This document shows, piece by piece, positions 22,553 through 33,582 of a DNA stretch of 64,000 nucleotides. The DNA is from Branchiostoma floridae. Its lineage: Eukaryota > Chordata > Leptocardii > Amphioxiformes > Branchiostomatidae. Within the stretch, counting starts at the first letter, position 1. Every line of letters begins with the position of its first letter. Below the pieces are notes generated by a model that made no database searches, was not told where the DNA came from, and saw only the letters and a program-made list of their open reading frames with translations. Location of the stretch: the NCBI RefSeq assembly GCF_000003815.2, contig NC_049996.1, forward strand, positions 3,083,545 through 3,147,544. Reading direction: 5' to 3'. The translations under genes and the position numbers were made by a program.

Positions 22553-24786
22553 CCGCGCCGGGTAAGCCACTCAGTTATCCATCGGACCTGACGTACATAG
22601 CCATCCAAGGAGACAGCCAACCGGATAGTGGTAGCTACCGATGTACAGTGTCACCCCAATCCTACCCGAAGGAGACGCTGCGTATGTGGATACGAACTTG
22701 ACTGTCATCGGTGAGCACCATACGCCTTATCTACTTTGTTTTCCAGTCATATGCATGCGTTTTGCGATTATTTCGTCTTTATCAACAGTAGAGTAAATTT
22801 TACAATTTTCCCTACTGCAGTTCAACCCGGGACGGCAACTACTACTAGTACTACCCAAAATGGTCTAATGACTACTGACGGAAGAGGTGAATTATGAACA
22901 TATTTGTTGACGAAATATTTTACCGGTATGTCTCGATCGTGGACTTCTATCTGCGCTCAAAATTCCATCGTCTATAACTCGATACAACCGATTAGGCATT
23001 TTTTTTTACATTTTTTCAAACTAGTTTCTTTTCTCAATCCTCGAAAAACAGGTAGTAGTTGTAGAAAATTGATAACATAAAAACTTCCAATGCATTTACT
23101 TTTTTCTAGGACTGACAACAACTACCATCGGCCAAGCTGTAACAAATCACTTACCAGGTACTGAATGATGTAAACATTATGATCGCTTTGAATATGATAT
23201 TGCCATGGATTTCATGTTTCATTTTACATTATTTCCAACTATAGTTTGTTTTCTCTCCCAATCCTCGAAAAAAGGCAGTAGTTGTAGAAAAGTAAAATTG
23301 ATAACGTAAAAATTACCAATGCATTTACTTTTTTCTAGGACTGACAACAACTACTATCGGCCAAGCTGTAACAAATCACTTACCAGGTACTGAATGATGT
23401 AAACATTATGATCGCTTTGAATATGATATTGCCATGGATTTCATGTTTCATTTTACATTATTTCCAACTATAGTTTGTTTTCTCTCCCAATCCTCGAAAA
23501 AAGGCAGTAGTTGTAGAAAAGTAAAATTGATAACATAAAAATTATCAATGCATTTACTTTTTTCTAGGACTGACAACAACTACTATCGGCCAAGCTGTAA
23601 CAAATCACGCACCAGGTACTGAACGATGTAAACATTATGATATTGCCTTTAATAATATTGCCTTGGATTTCATGTTTCATTTTTACATTATTTCCAACTA
23701 TATTTTGTTTTCTCTCCCAATCCTCAAAAAAAAAACGCAGTAGTTGTAGAAAAGTAAAATTGATAACATAAAAACTACCAATGCATTTACTTTTTTCTAG
23801 GACTGACAACAACTACTATCGGCCAAGCTGTAACAAATCACTTACCAGGTACTGTATGATGTACACATAATGATATTTCTTTGAATAGCAACTTGTTCTT
23901 AATTCACAACTAAGACATCATATCAGATGTGATAAAGCAATGTTAACTTAAATGTTATTGTGACTTTGTATGAATTTGTTATACTGTTGGCAATTTGCAA
24001 AAACGGTGAGTACTTTATGCAATATACAAAACACAAAACATATACCAGCATGTAGGCAAAGTCTGGATAATTTTGCCTGAGCTGATAGACCGAACGACCG
24101 TTTCACCGTACCAAGACCAAAATAGGACACTTATGGTTACTATGGCGCGCAAACGTAAAAAAAAATAAATAAAAATAAAAACTTTTAAAAGATGAGGAAT
24201 GTAGTATTTCTATAAATTCTGCTATTTTGTAGTTGTTTGTAGCATTTCTATAAATTTTGCTATTTTGTAGTTGTTATTTTTTTTATAAATTCTGATAGAT
24301 TGCAGTTGCTCGGGAGCTGGAACAGTAGCGGGTGCTGCAGTCGGCTGTCTTGTTGCCGGACTCCTGCTAGGGGTCGCTGCTACACTGCTGATTCAGCGTT
24401 CAAGGAAAGCTCCAACAGGTAATATTATCAAAAGTGCGTCATCACGTTTCTTGTATTTCTAGCTCTGCAAAAAGAAAATTTGCGCTATAAACTATGAACA
24501 TTATCTTTCAAGGCATCTGATTTAATTGGTACATCTTTCTTATTACTGGTTGCAAAGGATCCAATTGTTGATTAGCTGACACTAATTTTTTTACAACTTG
24601 CAAGATGATGCGTACCAGGAAGAGTATGTGGACGTCCGAACACCCAATAGGGCGGCTTCTCAACGCTCCGGAACTGGAAATGTAGACTACGAAGTTCCCA
24701 TGGAACCGCACGTCTCACTGCCGCCTCCTAGCGACCATTACCAGGAACTACAGCCAGCGGTCTACCAGAGTCTGCAAAAAAACTAA
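22553..24786 (+). CDS. Ig-domain type I receptor with repeated-exon stalk and tyrosine tail (5' part missing)
   Basis: Exons: 22553-22710 (end of an Ig V-like domain, DSGSYRCTVS), 22821-22886 (Thr-rich), four 48-nt exons at 23110-23157, 23339-23386, 23568-23615 and 23801-23848, 24299-24418 (transmembrane) and 24605-24786 (tail, stop TAA). All introns are phase 1 with GT-AG. Each mini-exon encodes GLTTTTIGQAVTNHLP or a near copy, giving a probable O-glycosylated stalk. The TM exon has VAGAAVGCLVAGLLLGVA, then a basic QRSRK stop-transfer. The tail has five tyrosines: AYQEEYVDV, VDYEVP, HYQEL and VYQSL. The last two are tandem YxxL motifs four residues apart, closer than a classic ITAM. An immune-type surface receptor is inferred. 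The signal peptide and most of the Ig domain lie in or before the gap. The Ig exon has an apparent 1-nt frameshift near 22676-22682. Confidence 0.72.
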
Positions 24787-25213
24787 ATAACATTGTAGAA
24801 AGTACTCCTTTTACCAGGGCATGATTTCTCTTGGTCTGTGAATTGAACAGAAACAGATACGGTCGCACTACATGTAATTTGTACTTTTGGTTCTTCAATT
24901 TGCCATCGCTTTACAGAGATACTAGTACTATATACATGTAGGTTGTATGTAGTCGAGCCGTGCTGTTATTGGGCCATGGGATACGCCACAAAATTTTATC
25001 ATTTCGATATTTCTTATGCAACTAGATGAAACCTGTATTATTGATTATATGTACCCTTATGTTTACAACTGTCTGAAGAAGCGAGAGGTTGAACCTGTAC
25101 ATACTAGCATGCAGTGAGTAGACTCTGTAGATGTAGAAATACAACACTTTTCTTACATCAAATTGTGCCTTATCGCTATGACCTGTACTTAGCTTGTTTG
25201 TGCATAAATGTAC

Positions 25214-25219
25214 AATAAA
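25214..25219 (+). terminator. AATAAA polyadenylation signal of the Ig receptor gene
   Basis: It lies 428 nt after the stop at 24786 and is followed by a CATT microsatellite (25228-25252). Use is inferred from position only. Confidence 0.4.
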
Positions 25220-25448
25220 ATCCTTCCATTCATTCATTCATTCATTCATTCAACGTGCATTTTCAAGCATATCATTTATTTTGAAATAATAAAGAAGTAC
25301 AAAATAGAAATCAAAGAAGCATTGTCGTTTGTGTTTCATATATGTTTTAAATGCCTGAACATTAGACTTTTAATAGTAGCAAGTCTTTGTGAATCTTTGT
25401 ACATGTATTTTTGATTCAGTTATCAACTATTATCTTTGCCTTTTCAGC

Positions 25449-25574
25449 TTCGAAGCCGCGCACCCGGAATTTTTCCGGCGGGAAAATGACGTCACGGAAC
25501 AGGTGTCAGGCGAATCCCTTATCGGCACGTCAGCACTTGTGGTTGCCAATGGCAACATAAACAAGAACGACTGA
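25449..25574 (+). other. Possible terminal exon or DNAJC22 promoter-proximal sequence
   Basis: After a good polypyrimidine tract and acceptor (ccttttcag|C), a 42-codon frame runs to TGA 25574 (FEAAHPEFFRRENDVTEQ..NKND). A second frame is open to about 25561. The phase does not match the receptor's upstream exons in the first frame. The sequence is CpG-rich and contains two TGACGTCA-type sites (about 25487 and 25680), so it may instead belong to the DNAJC22 5' region. Confidence 0.2.
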
Positions 25575-25858
25575 ACACGATGCAACACGATAAACGTAAC
25601 ATTTCCCCACGTGTAATTGAGTTATCCATAGAACGCATTCGATTGGTCACCAATGATTGACTGTTTCGCACCCCTGCACTGACGTCATGTTTTATGCAAA
25701 TCAGTTTCGCATCCGCTACTACGCCTGCGCACCGCGAAATTTGCCGAGAGATTTTCACTTCCGGGTTGGTACTACAAGATCCCGCGTAGCACTTTCAGCG
25801 TGTTATACGTCTTAAACTCAGCTTCTTGCACAATCTTGAGACTTTAGAAGTATCCTAG

Positions 25859-28800
25859 ATGGCCAAGAGTATTGTCTTGACTTATATCTTGTGGCTCATA
25901 GGCGGATTTTTCGGGCTACACCATTTTTATTTGAGGAGGGATCGGCAAGCCTTTGTATGGTGGGCAACTTGCGGTGGTATCTTCGGTTTAGGTAAGACAA
26001 CAACATCCACCTGTTTACTTTAACAATAAGTTATTGTGTTCATAGCTGTTGTATCCCTTTTTCGTAAAGACTTTATGCTATACAGGTATGCTAGCTAGTT
26101 CTTTCCGCATATGGATATGGCACGGAATTCTATGTTTTCTATAAATATTTTATGACATAATTGTACACGAGTTGTCTACCTGTCTTCCATATGGGTCATA
26201 ACCATATTAAGTTTTGGCATTAAATCTTTAAGTTCAAAAATGACTGGTAAACAAGGCATTATAGTATTAAGAGTATTTGCTATATATTTACTAGTGCAAA
26301 GTTGTGAAGGTGGCAAGAAGTTTGTACATAATACTACATTGTAGTAATTTTTATTTTGCTGTAAAAATTATTGTTTATCTTATAGCATGGATCAGTACAC
26401 CTCATGAGAATATCTGACGTTAAATTCTTTGCTTTTCATTATTATAGAATTCAGTACAGGTCATAGAATGTGGCTACCATTTGGTAGGGCATTTGTAACA
26501 GGTAACGGGTAGGACATTTGTTGAAGGACCCACAGGTCCTGGGTTTGAATCCCCTGACATGCTATTGACAATGAGCCTTTGGGAAACTTTTTACCAAATT
26601 CCCCAGTAGGTGTAAATAAGTACCTGTAAAAAATTAAGTAGAAGTCCCATGTTTGAAGCCACACCTCAAGCACTTTAAAGATCCCACTACTTTATCGAAA
26701 TGAGTTAGGGGTCCTTTCCGGTATAATTGGATCAAATAAATCTGTCCGGATATGCAGCTTGTACTATTCAGTACAAACCTGGTGTGTCACGCCATGAGGC
26801 GGTTTACCAAGTACACAATACAGACAAACAAAAACAACAATACAAACTGTCTAGTACTGTCAAGTTGCACACTACTGGTCACATCTTAGGTATCACACTA
26901 CTGTTCCACCGAGGGTCTCATATTACAGTTTTACAACACCAGTGTTCCAGGTTGGTTTCGTGACTTATGGAGAATTCCCGATTATGTGAACGGCTACGGA
27001 GACAAAATTCAAGGACTCACACTACAGTTCCACCCAGGGTCTCATATTGCAGTTTTACAACACCTTTACTGCTTTGTGTTCCAGGTTGGTTTCGTGACTT
27101 ATGGAGGATTCCCGATTACGTAGGCTATGCGAACGGCTACGGAGACAAATTCCAAGTGGTGGAAAACAGAAGACGAAACAACCTGAAACCGATCTTCAAT
27201 GTCGTACGGTTTGGAGGTTTGTCCTTCGATCTTTCTACACTACTTACTATAATGTAGATAAACATTTGTACATTTTCACAGTGTGATTTGTGTGTTTTTC
27301 ATAAAACTCGTACAAATTTTATAAAATTGACCTGCAAATGCTTTAATAAGCACCCCTGCAAAAGGTCTGCCATCAGTGATTTAAAAAAAAAAACAATTTT
27401 AGAAAACTGTCCTTGCTAGACATTCTGGTTTATTACATGCTTGAAAAAAGCATGTACTGTTTCTGGTAGGGATCTTTGTGATTCCGGACCGATATCTCTA
27501 GAACCTCTGGATGGATTGCGATTTCCTTTGCTATGGGGATAGAGTGTGTGACCTATTGTGCTATTAAGTAGATTAGAAGTTTGCTGTTGTTTTGTGGTTC
27601 GTTTTTTTTTTAATATTTACACCCCTTTTCCTGATATGGAGTGATCTGGCCTCATTCCCTCTGTCTCAACCTCCTTGGGGACAGCTAGCAGCTGTAACAT
27701 GTGTTTTGAGTTTTCAGTAGCATGGGAGTGTGTGGAAGGGTCGTTTCCAGTGCTATATCTCCAGAACAGAACGTGTGATTGTGATGATATTTACCTCCAT
27801 GAAAAATGGAGGTATAGTTTTTGGTGTGTCTGTGTGTGTGTCTGTTTGTGTTTCCACATATTTGTGGTCAGCATAACTTTAGAACCTGTTGATGGATTGT
27901 AATGATATTTGGTATTTGGGTAGGTGTTTGGAAGACGAAGGTCAAAGTCAATTTTGGATCCCCTGGTGTGTGACCTTGGTACTGCAACAGAACTTGGATT
28001 TTTGTATCTTTTGACATGGATATGCTATGGTCTTGATTTTTGGTGGCACATAGCTTGTGGTGTAAGTGTAACAGTGGTGTTCAAGGACTGCTAAACCGAA
28101 GACGCCTAACGGCTTAAGCCTTTCGGCCGAACGGTTTGCACGTTCGATTTGTGATCCGGCTGCCCGGGTTCGGCGCGGGTTCGAATCCCGGGAGCCGGGG
28201 TGTTGTTTCTTTCTGTTCTTACTCGCCCCTGCCAATTTCTACACTGGTTCCCACGCCGGCCCTGTGATTAACAGGCTAGTATGTGCCACACAGGGATGTC
28301 GATCTCGGAGATTCGAGGACGAATCTTGAAAAGAAAAGGGGGAGTAGTGTAACAGTGGTGTTCAAGGACTGCTAAACCGAAGACGCCTAACGGCTTAAGC
28401 CCTTTGGCCGAACGGTTTGCACGTTCGATTTGTGATCCGGCTGCCCGGGTTCGGCGCGGGTTCGAATCCCGGGAGTCGGGGTGTTGTTTCTTTCTGTTCT
28501 TACTCGCCCCTCGGGTTGTTTCATAAGGAAGAAGTGTTGTATGTTTGGGCCCTCTAGCAGCTTGCTCTAGAACTGCTGGGGCATTCTGGTCAAAATCTTC
28601 CAAGGAGCAAAAAAGAGCAACTGTGACCATCGCTGTCACCTCTGTATGGTGTGAACCATTATATACACATTGAGATACAATGTATGTGCCAGGTGCAGGT
28701 GTAGCAATAGGAAATAAAAATGAAATGGTGAGGACACCAGAAAGGTACATAGTTTTGGATCTCACTGTTTACCATAGGTAGATATATAACTTAAGAACAA

Positions 28801-31800
28801 TGATGGAATAATTTTGCCAAACGTCAAACCATATCAACCCCCACAACACACCATACGTACCATCACAAAACAAAATATTTCAAGCAGGTTTGAGTTTTCA
28901 GACTCTTTTTAGTAACTGGTTACATTGCAAAATACTACTAGACCTACTGTAATCCACTTTGTCTTCTCGGTACCAAACTTTCACGGTCTGAGAAAATTTG
29001 ACTTATTCTCGGAACTTAATGTTCACTGTCGCGGCAAGTGCACATAATACAGGCTGTGAATTATTTGTTATCGGTAATGATAAGTTCACGTTACAGTCGT
29101 CACTGTGAAAACAGTGAACATAACAGTACATTGAAAAAATCAGGAATTACAGTATTATTATTTCAATAATAATTACTTCTGTCAATATCGAAAGTGTGTT
29201 AATATTGCTAGTACTTAAAAGTGGGTTGATATTACTTCAAATTTGGTAAATATTAGTACTTCATGTTACTTAAAAGTCAGTTAGTATTGCTTAATATCAC
29301 GTAACAGTGGGTTGCTTTGGAAGAGTGTTGGAATTTTTATATTTTGCACTGTCTCACTGTAGCCGACATAACCAATAGGAGAGAGACAGGTCAGATGACT
29401 TAGAGATTACTCCTTATATTTCCAGGGTTCTCGTCAGAATTTTTTAGTATAGTGGAGGAGCTGGCAAAAATAACCCGAACCAATTGCAACATGCTGCGCT
29501 TTCATGAAAATGGGTTTATTTTGCAATGACAGAGGGTGTCAAATACTACAAGTATATTATTATTAGTGATCCCTTTGTTGTGAAGTGGCAAAACAACTAT
29601 TATTTTGATCATAACCCATTCACAAGTTTTTGCAGGCAATGCTGACTGGAAAAGTGATGCCATTTGGCACAGAAATCTGTGAATTTTCATTAATTTTAGC
29701 AAAGCTAGCCAAGAAAATAGGAAAGAAACACACTAAATTTTAGAAGTAGTATAGTGGAGCTGGGCAAGGAGTATAGTGGAGGGCCTCCGTTATTCCCTCC
29801 TCTGGGGAGGACACTGATTTCACACACGTAATACTTCTCATTGTAGCACTGATCATCATTCCACTTGTAACCTCTTGACCACTCAGCACATTCCTCGGTA
29901 GAGCTTCCATCATCCGGTTGCCCGGGCAACCAGTTGGACCAACCGGTGAGCTCGGTACCGTCCTCCCACATCCAAGTCCCCTCTTGTTCTTGGTCAGTCA
30001 GTCCAAACCAGACTCTTGAGCCAGGAAACCTGGTCTTCAGCTGATTGACCAGTAAGGTGTTTGTTGCCTCGTCCTTGACCAGAGCCAGGTGACCGCCTGT
30101 GGTTTGACAGGTGGTCTTGGCATCGTTGTACGTCTTTGTGTCGTTAGAGAAGTAGAAGTACCTCTCTTGCACCTGTTGGATTGAAAATTAAAGAATCATC
30201 AATTTTGACTCAACAAAACTATGGTAGCTGAAAATGCACTGCTTAGCAACCTTTGGGCAATAGCCCAGGCTGCTGTAGTGATTGTACAAGGTGTGTGGCC
30301 CAAGGGCTATTAAAATAGAGATGGGTGCTCAGTCTTATTATAGATTGACCTGCTGGGCCCTGTTTGTCTTGAGAGTGTTGACTTCTTTCTGCAAAGTTGT
30401 TTTTATGAACCAAATATTGTAACGCTGATTCACCTTTATCTGTTGGGTAACCTATATCTGTTGCTTTTGAAAACTAAAAACAGGGTTATTGGGGGATATT
30501 ACATCAACGGATGTTGGGTTCAAATTGCAATATTTTCAGTATGTTGCAGTTTAAAACTACCACCTATTCCCTAGATGTACCTAAATACCCTGCTTTGAAT
30601 AACAATGGATAAAGGTTATCCCGTGGATAAAGGTGAACTAGTTTTAAATAGAAACTTTTTAGTATGGTAGTGTAGTGAGGTGAGGTGGTGAGGTGAGTCG
30701 TACATCCTAAATGTCATAGCCTGATTGAAAATCATAAACAATTGTGCAAGCTAATGTTATCATGCCATAACGAAGCAGACTTGCCTGGCTGGCCACTGTC
30801 TGGTTAGTTGGTTCCTGCTTGTCCCCATAGTTGTTGACATGAACGACAGGGTTGCACACACATTTCTCTTCAGAACTCCTACCCAGACACTGCCAAGTTG
30901 GCTGCCCTGAAACCAAGTGCACGGACACCAGGACAGCAATAACTACAATCACACCCATGTCGTAAAAAAATTACTTTGTTCGACAAGGATTACAACCAAG
31001 CTCAATAGCAGTAAGGTCTTAGAAGTAAATGCCCTTAACATTACAAGGAAGTGACACCTGATATTCCGAAATGTTGTTGACACCGACGGTAAAGAATAGA
31101 GGGTGACTCATGTGCACTTGTGCCTAGTCAACCATCCACATGGTCTGTAGCCAAACCTGGCGCAGGCAAACTGACTTGCAGTCAAACATTGAAAACTACA
31201 TTTACATAGTTAAGACCCTCAGTCTACTTTTTATATCATGTACTCGTTACTTACCCAACCTGCAACCACTTTCTTTACAGTCCCCATGGGGCATTCACAT
31301 CCTAACTGAACAACCAAAATTGATTGACAGTGGCACACAAGCAATTTGTTTTACATCCAAGCATTGCCAGCCCAGCCCCCCCCCCCCCTTAATTTCATGT
31401 AAAGCATTCCAAGGATCCTTACATTTAGGTCCTTTAACTTTTAAGAGAACAACATAAACAATAGGTGACCTCATGGCAAAATAAATTTTGTCAAACATAT
31501 GATTAATAAATACGTTCTCTATCAAGACAATCTGATTTTTTATGCCTTTGTATTTTTCAGGTGAGATGGCACTGGGGATGTATTTCGGCTTCCTCGCCAT
31601 GTGTGCCATTCCTGAGGAAGTTTACCAAGAGGGTTCTGCTGCACAAAAAGCCGTTTGCTACGGTATCGTAACCATGGCTACCACCGTCGGCGTCTACGTC
31701 GTGAGCAACATCGGAGAGGAGACCACCGAGCTTGGCGACATTCTCACGTACGCGAGCGTTCCCGCCATTTTTATGTTCACCAAAGCGCCTGAGAATGCGC

Positions 31801-33582
31801 CCACGTGGATTGCAGTCGGCGCTGCTATTGGCTGCATGTACAGAAACAAGTACAAGCCACGGTCGCAACCGAAGTCGGGGCTTTGCCGCCGTCTGACGAC
31901 GCTAACGCTCGCAGGTATGCTCATTTTCGCAGTCTGGGGGTCGTTCCTGTACCACAACGCGTCGGTGACAACGAAAGATGGCGAAACGATCAAGCTACGG
32001 GATTCCATCGACAACTTCTTCACGTCGCCGGCCTGGTTGCAGTTTAAGAAGAATCTGTGGGAATTGTACGACTACGGACAGACCCATGGTTGGGACAAGG
32101 TGTGGCAGCAGTTTGTGGAGTCTTTAGACCCGACAGGAGAAGCGAATGCACTACAGGTAAGCACGAACATGCAAATTACTGCAAAATGTTCATAAATTAA
32201 CATATCATTAACATCTGTGGGAACTGTATGACTTGGGACTGACCCATGGTTGGGACAAGGTGTGGCAGCAGTTTGTGGAGTCTTTAGACCTGACAGGAGA
32301 AGCCAATGCACTCCAGGTAAGCACAAATATGCAGATTTCTGCAAAATATTCATTCATTGAAATAAGACATGCATGTGAATGATAGTTCAATGCAATGAAT
32401 GCAAGTTAAATGGTTGAATGTTGGTTCCTTTCACAAACAGTACCTCAATTTCAATAATTGTCCTTTTTCTGAGTCATCACGTACCACTTTTCTTGGCAAT
32501 TTCAAAGTTCCTCGCAAAACTCAGTCATACAGTAGACACATACTGGGACAATTTCTATTGTGATTCCAATATATGACTGAAGGATACACATGTGAAACCC
32601 AACGGAAAACATAGCTAATATCCATGACCAATTGCTCCACCCACAGAAACATAAGGACCTGTCAGCCTGCTGTCTGCTATGCTCTCCTCCTAGGAGTGAT
32701 TGATTACCATGAAACTCATGAGAAACACACTGAAATCACAGTCTCTAATTGACGATAAGGAAACCTTTCGAATATCCATCCTCTAAGGCACACATAAGGA
32801 ATTCTCTGTAAAAAGGAAAAATACACTCTCTGAAAAAAGGGAAAATACACACAGGAGATATTTCCTCTTCTGCTGGGTGTGTTTCTTCAGTGTTTCCCAG
32901 TTTTGACTATTGAACTGAGCTTTACAAGTTGTTAAGTTCTTTTGCTTCAACTTGTTTCAGGTACTGGGAGTAGACAAGAATGCGAGTCAGGAGGAGATCA
33001 CCAAACGTTACCGTAAGCTAGCTCGGGAATGGCATCCCGACAGACACAAGGAAAACAAGGAGGAGGCACAGGAGAAATTCATGGAGATACAGAAAGCTTA
33101 TGAGGTAACTTTTATTATTAGTTTTACACTAAATCATTTTGAGTGTGTGTACACTGTAGACAAAGGAAAACCACTAGCCTTGGTACCATCCAAATAGTAG
33201 TTAACTCCAACGTTTATTATATACTATATACAGTCACTTCTTGCTCTGACTTTCTCATACACTATATACAGTCGCTTCTATGCTATTCCGTCTTAACATC
33301 TCTTATGTTTGGAATCGTCCCTATTTTGGACAAGGGTGCTGATTGGCCTCAACACATTAGCAAATTAAGGGTTCAAGCACTTGTTCGAACAGGCACTCCA
33401 ACACCCGAAACGCCCTCCATCTGCTTGGTGTTGGAATGATTTGTTTGTTTGAGCCAGGAATAAACATTAACGTTCTTGTTTGTTTGTTTATTGAACAGAC
33501 GCTGTCAACAATCAAGAAGAAGCGAGAGAGGAAGAGTTCTCAAAAACGTTCGAATGCTGATGACTTTGACCACAGGTTCTAA
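25859..33582 (+). CDS. DNAJC22: DnaJ homolog subfamily C member 22 (TM2 plus J domain)
   Basis: Five exons: 25859-25991, 27085-27216, 31561-32156, 32961-33104 and 33499-33582, all GT-AG, phases 1,1,0,0, giving 362 aa (human protein about 340). The N-terminus has a TM2-type signature ([20 protein letters not shown], about 15-34), then [13 protein letters not shown]. The long exon 3 contributes several transmembrane segments (89-287). The J domain is split between exons 3 and 4, with HPD at 312-314. The C-terminus is basic (KKKRERKSS). This order, TM2 and multipass region first and J domain at the C-terminus, is diagnostic of DNAJC22, the orthologue of Drosophila Wurst, which binds Hsc70 and acts in clathrin-mediated endocytosis. 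Two decoy partial exon duplications occur (26940-27005, 32210-32330). Intron 2 holds a lectin gene on the other strand. Confidence 0.93.
26480..26745 (+). mobile_element. tRNA-derived SINE in DNAJC22 intron 1
   Basis: B box 'gggtttgaatcccc' (about 26538-26551). The body has 'aggtgtaaataagtacctg', 'aagcactttaaagatccc' and the end 'ggtcctttccggtataattg', 'gatcaaata'. Same family as 5570-5925 (-) and 59265-59410 (+). Confidence 0.7.
26886..27150 (+). repeat. Tandem duplication with a partial copy of DNAJC22 exon 2
   Basis: Unit 1 (about 26886-27008) and unit 2 (about 27017-27155) share 'gttccac', 'gggtctcatatt', 'cagttttacaacacc' and then the exon start 'ttccaggttggtttcgtgac'. Unit 1 includes an acceptor and the first part of exon 2 but lacks the 'gtaggctatgc' codons and has no matching donor, so it is a decoy. 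Confidence 0.85.
27798..28066. repeat. Hairpin-started dispersed repeat
   Basis: Begins with 'cctccatgaaaaatggaggt' and a GT-rich run, then 'catatttgtggtcagcataa' and 'tgtaatgatatttggtattt'. Related blocks occur at 12208-12385 and in reverse at the end of the 1-985 copy and at 36150-36190. The inserted element 28067-28511 interrupts it; its continuation is seen from about 28512. Confidence 0.6.
28067..28511. mobile_element. Pair of 164-bp direct repeats with tRNA-like boxes (TRIM-like or SINE dimer)
   Basis: Two nearly identical 164-bp copies, 28067-28230 and 28348-28511, are separated by 117 bp. Each starts TGTAACAGTGG, carries an A-box-like 'ggccgaacggtttgcacg' and a B box 'gggttcgaatcccggg', and ends 'cttactcgcccct'. 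The second copy is immediately preceded by a purine tract (gaaaagaaaagggggagtag), as a retroelement LTR would be. A miniature LTR element is one reading; two tandem tRNA-derived SINE monomers is the other. No full tRNA cloverleaf could be folded by eye. Confidence 0.6.
29515..29520 (-). terminator. Possible polyadenylation signal of the lectin gene
   Basis: The minus strand reads AATAAA, 185 nt past the stop at 29705. Assigned by position only. Confidence 0.3.
29705..30958 (-). CDS. C-type lectin-like protein with hydrophobic C-terminus, nested in DNAJC22 intron 2
   Basis: Two exons, 30785-30958 (ATG 30958) and 29705-30172, join in phase 0 to give 213 aa. The intron is GC-AG with the exact consensus CAG|GCAAGT. 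Residues 1-18 form a signal peptide ([17 protein letters not shown]). A short cysteine-containing linker (C24, C33, C35) follows. The C-type lectin domain spans about 62-177, with C80, C153, C167 and C175, and the Ca2+/sugar motifs QPD (143-145) and WND (162-164). QPD predicts galactose-type binding in this family. After the domain, residues 196-213 are hydrophobic ([17 protein letters not shown]) with no basic tail, which suggests a GPI-anchor signal. The gene lies wholly inside DNAJC22 intron 2 on the opposite strand. The domain call is firm; the sugar preference is inferred. Confidence 0.85.
30429..30640. mobile_element. MITE with 'ttcacctttatc' termini, in the lectin intron
   Basis: The left end 'ttcacctttatctgttgggt' is inverted at the right as 'atcccgtggataaaggtgaa'. 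A second copy is at 44554-44787. Non-coding. Confidence 0.75.
32046..32345 (+). repeat. Tandem partial duplication of DNAJC22 exon 3 end
   Basis: 32048-32190 and 32214-32355 share the last ~110 nt of exon 3, its donor (caggtaagcac) and flanking intron ('atgca..tctgcaaaat'). The downstream copy is open in the exon frame and keeps the donor, but I see no acceptor before it, so it is probably a pseudo-exon. Several substitutions separate the copies, including YGQ to LGL. Confidence 0.88.

Noticed and set aside
23110-23848. CRISPR-like array of identical 48-bp units
   Set aside because: Units have splice sites on both sides, keep one reading frame and the spacers are as alike as the repeats; these are exons and introns.
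28100-28215. Functional tRNA gene
   Set aside because: The T-arm is present but the acceptor and anticodon stems do not pair by eye, and the unit is duplicated inside a mobile element.
31557-32023. Minus-strand ORFs of 103-109 aa
   Set aside because: Antisense shadows of DNAJC22 exon 3.
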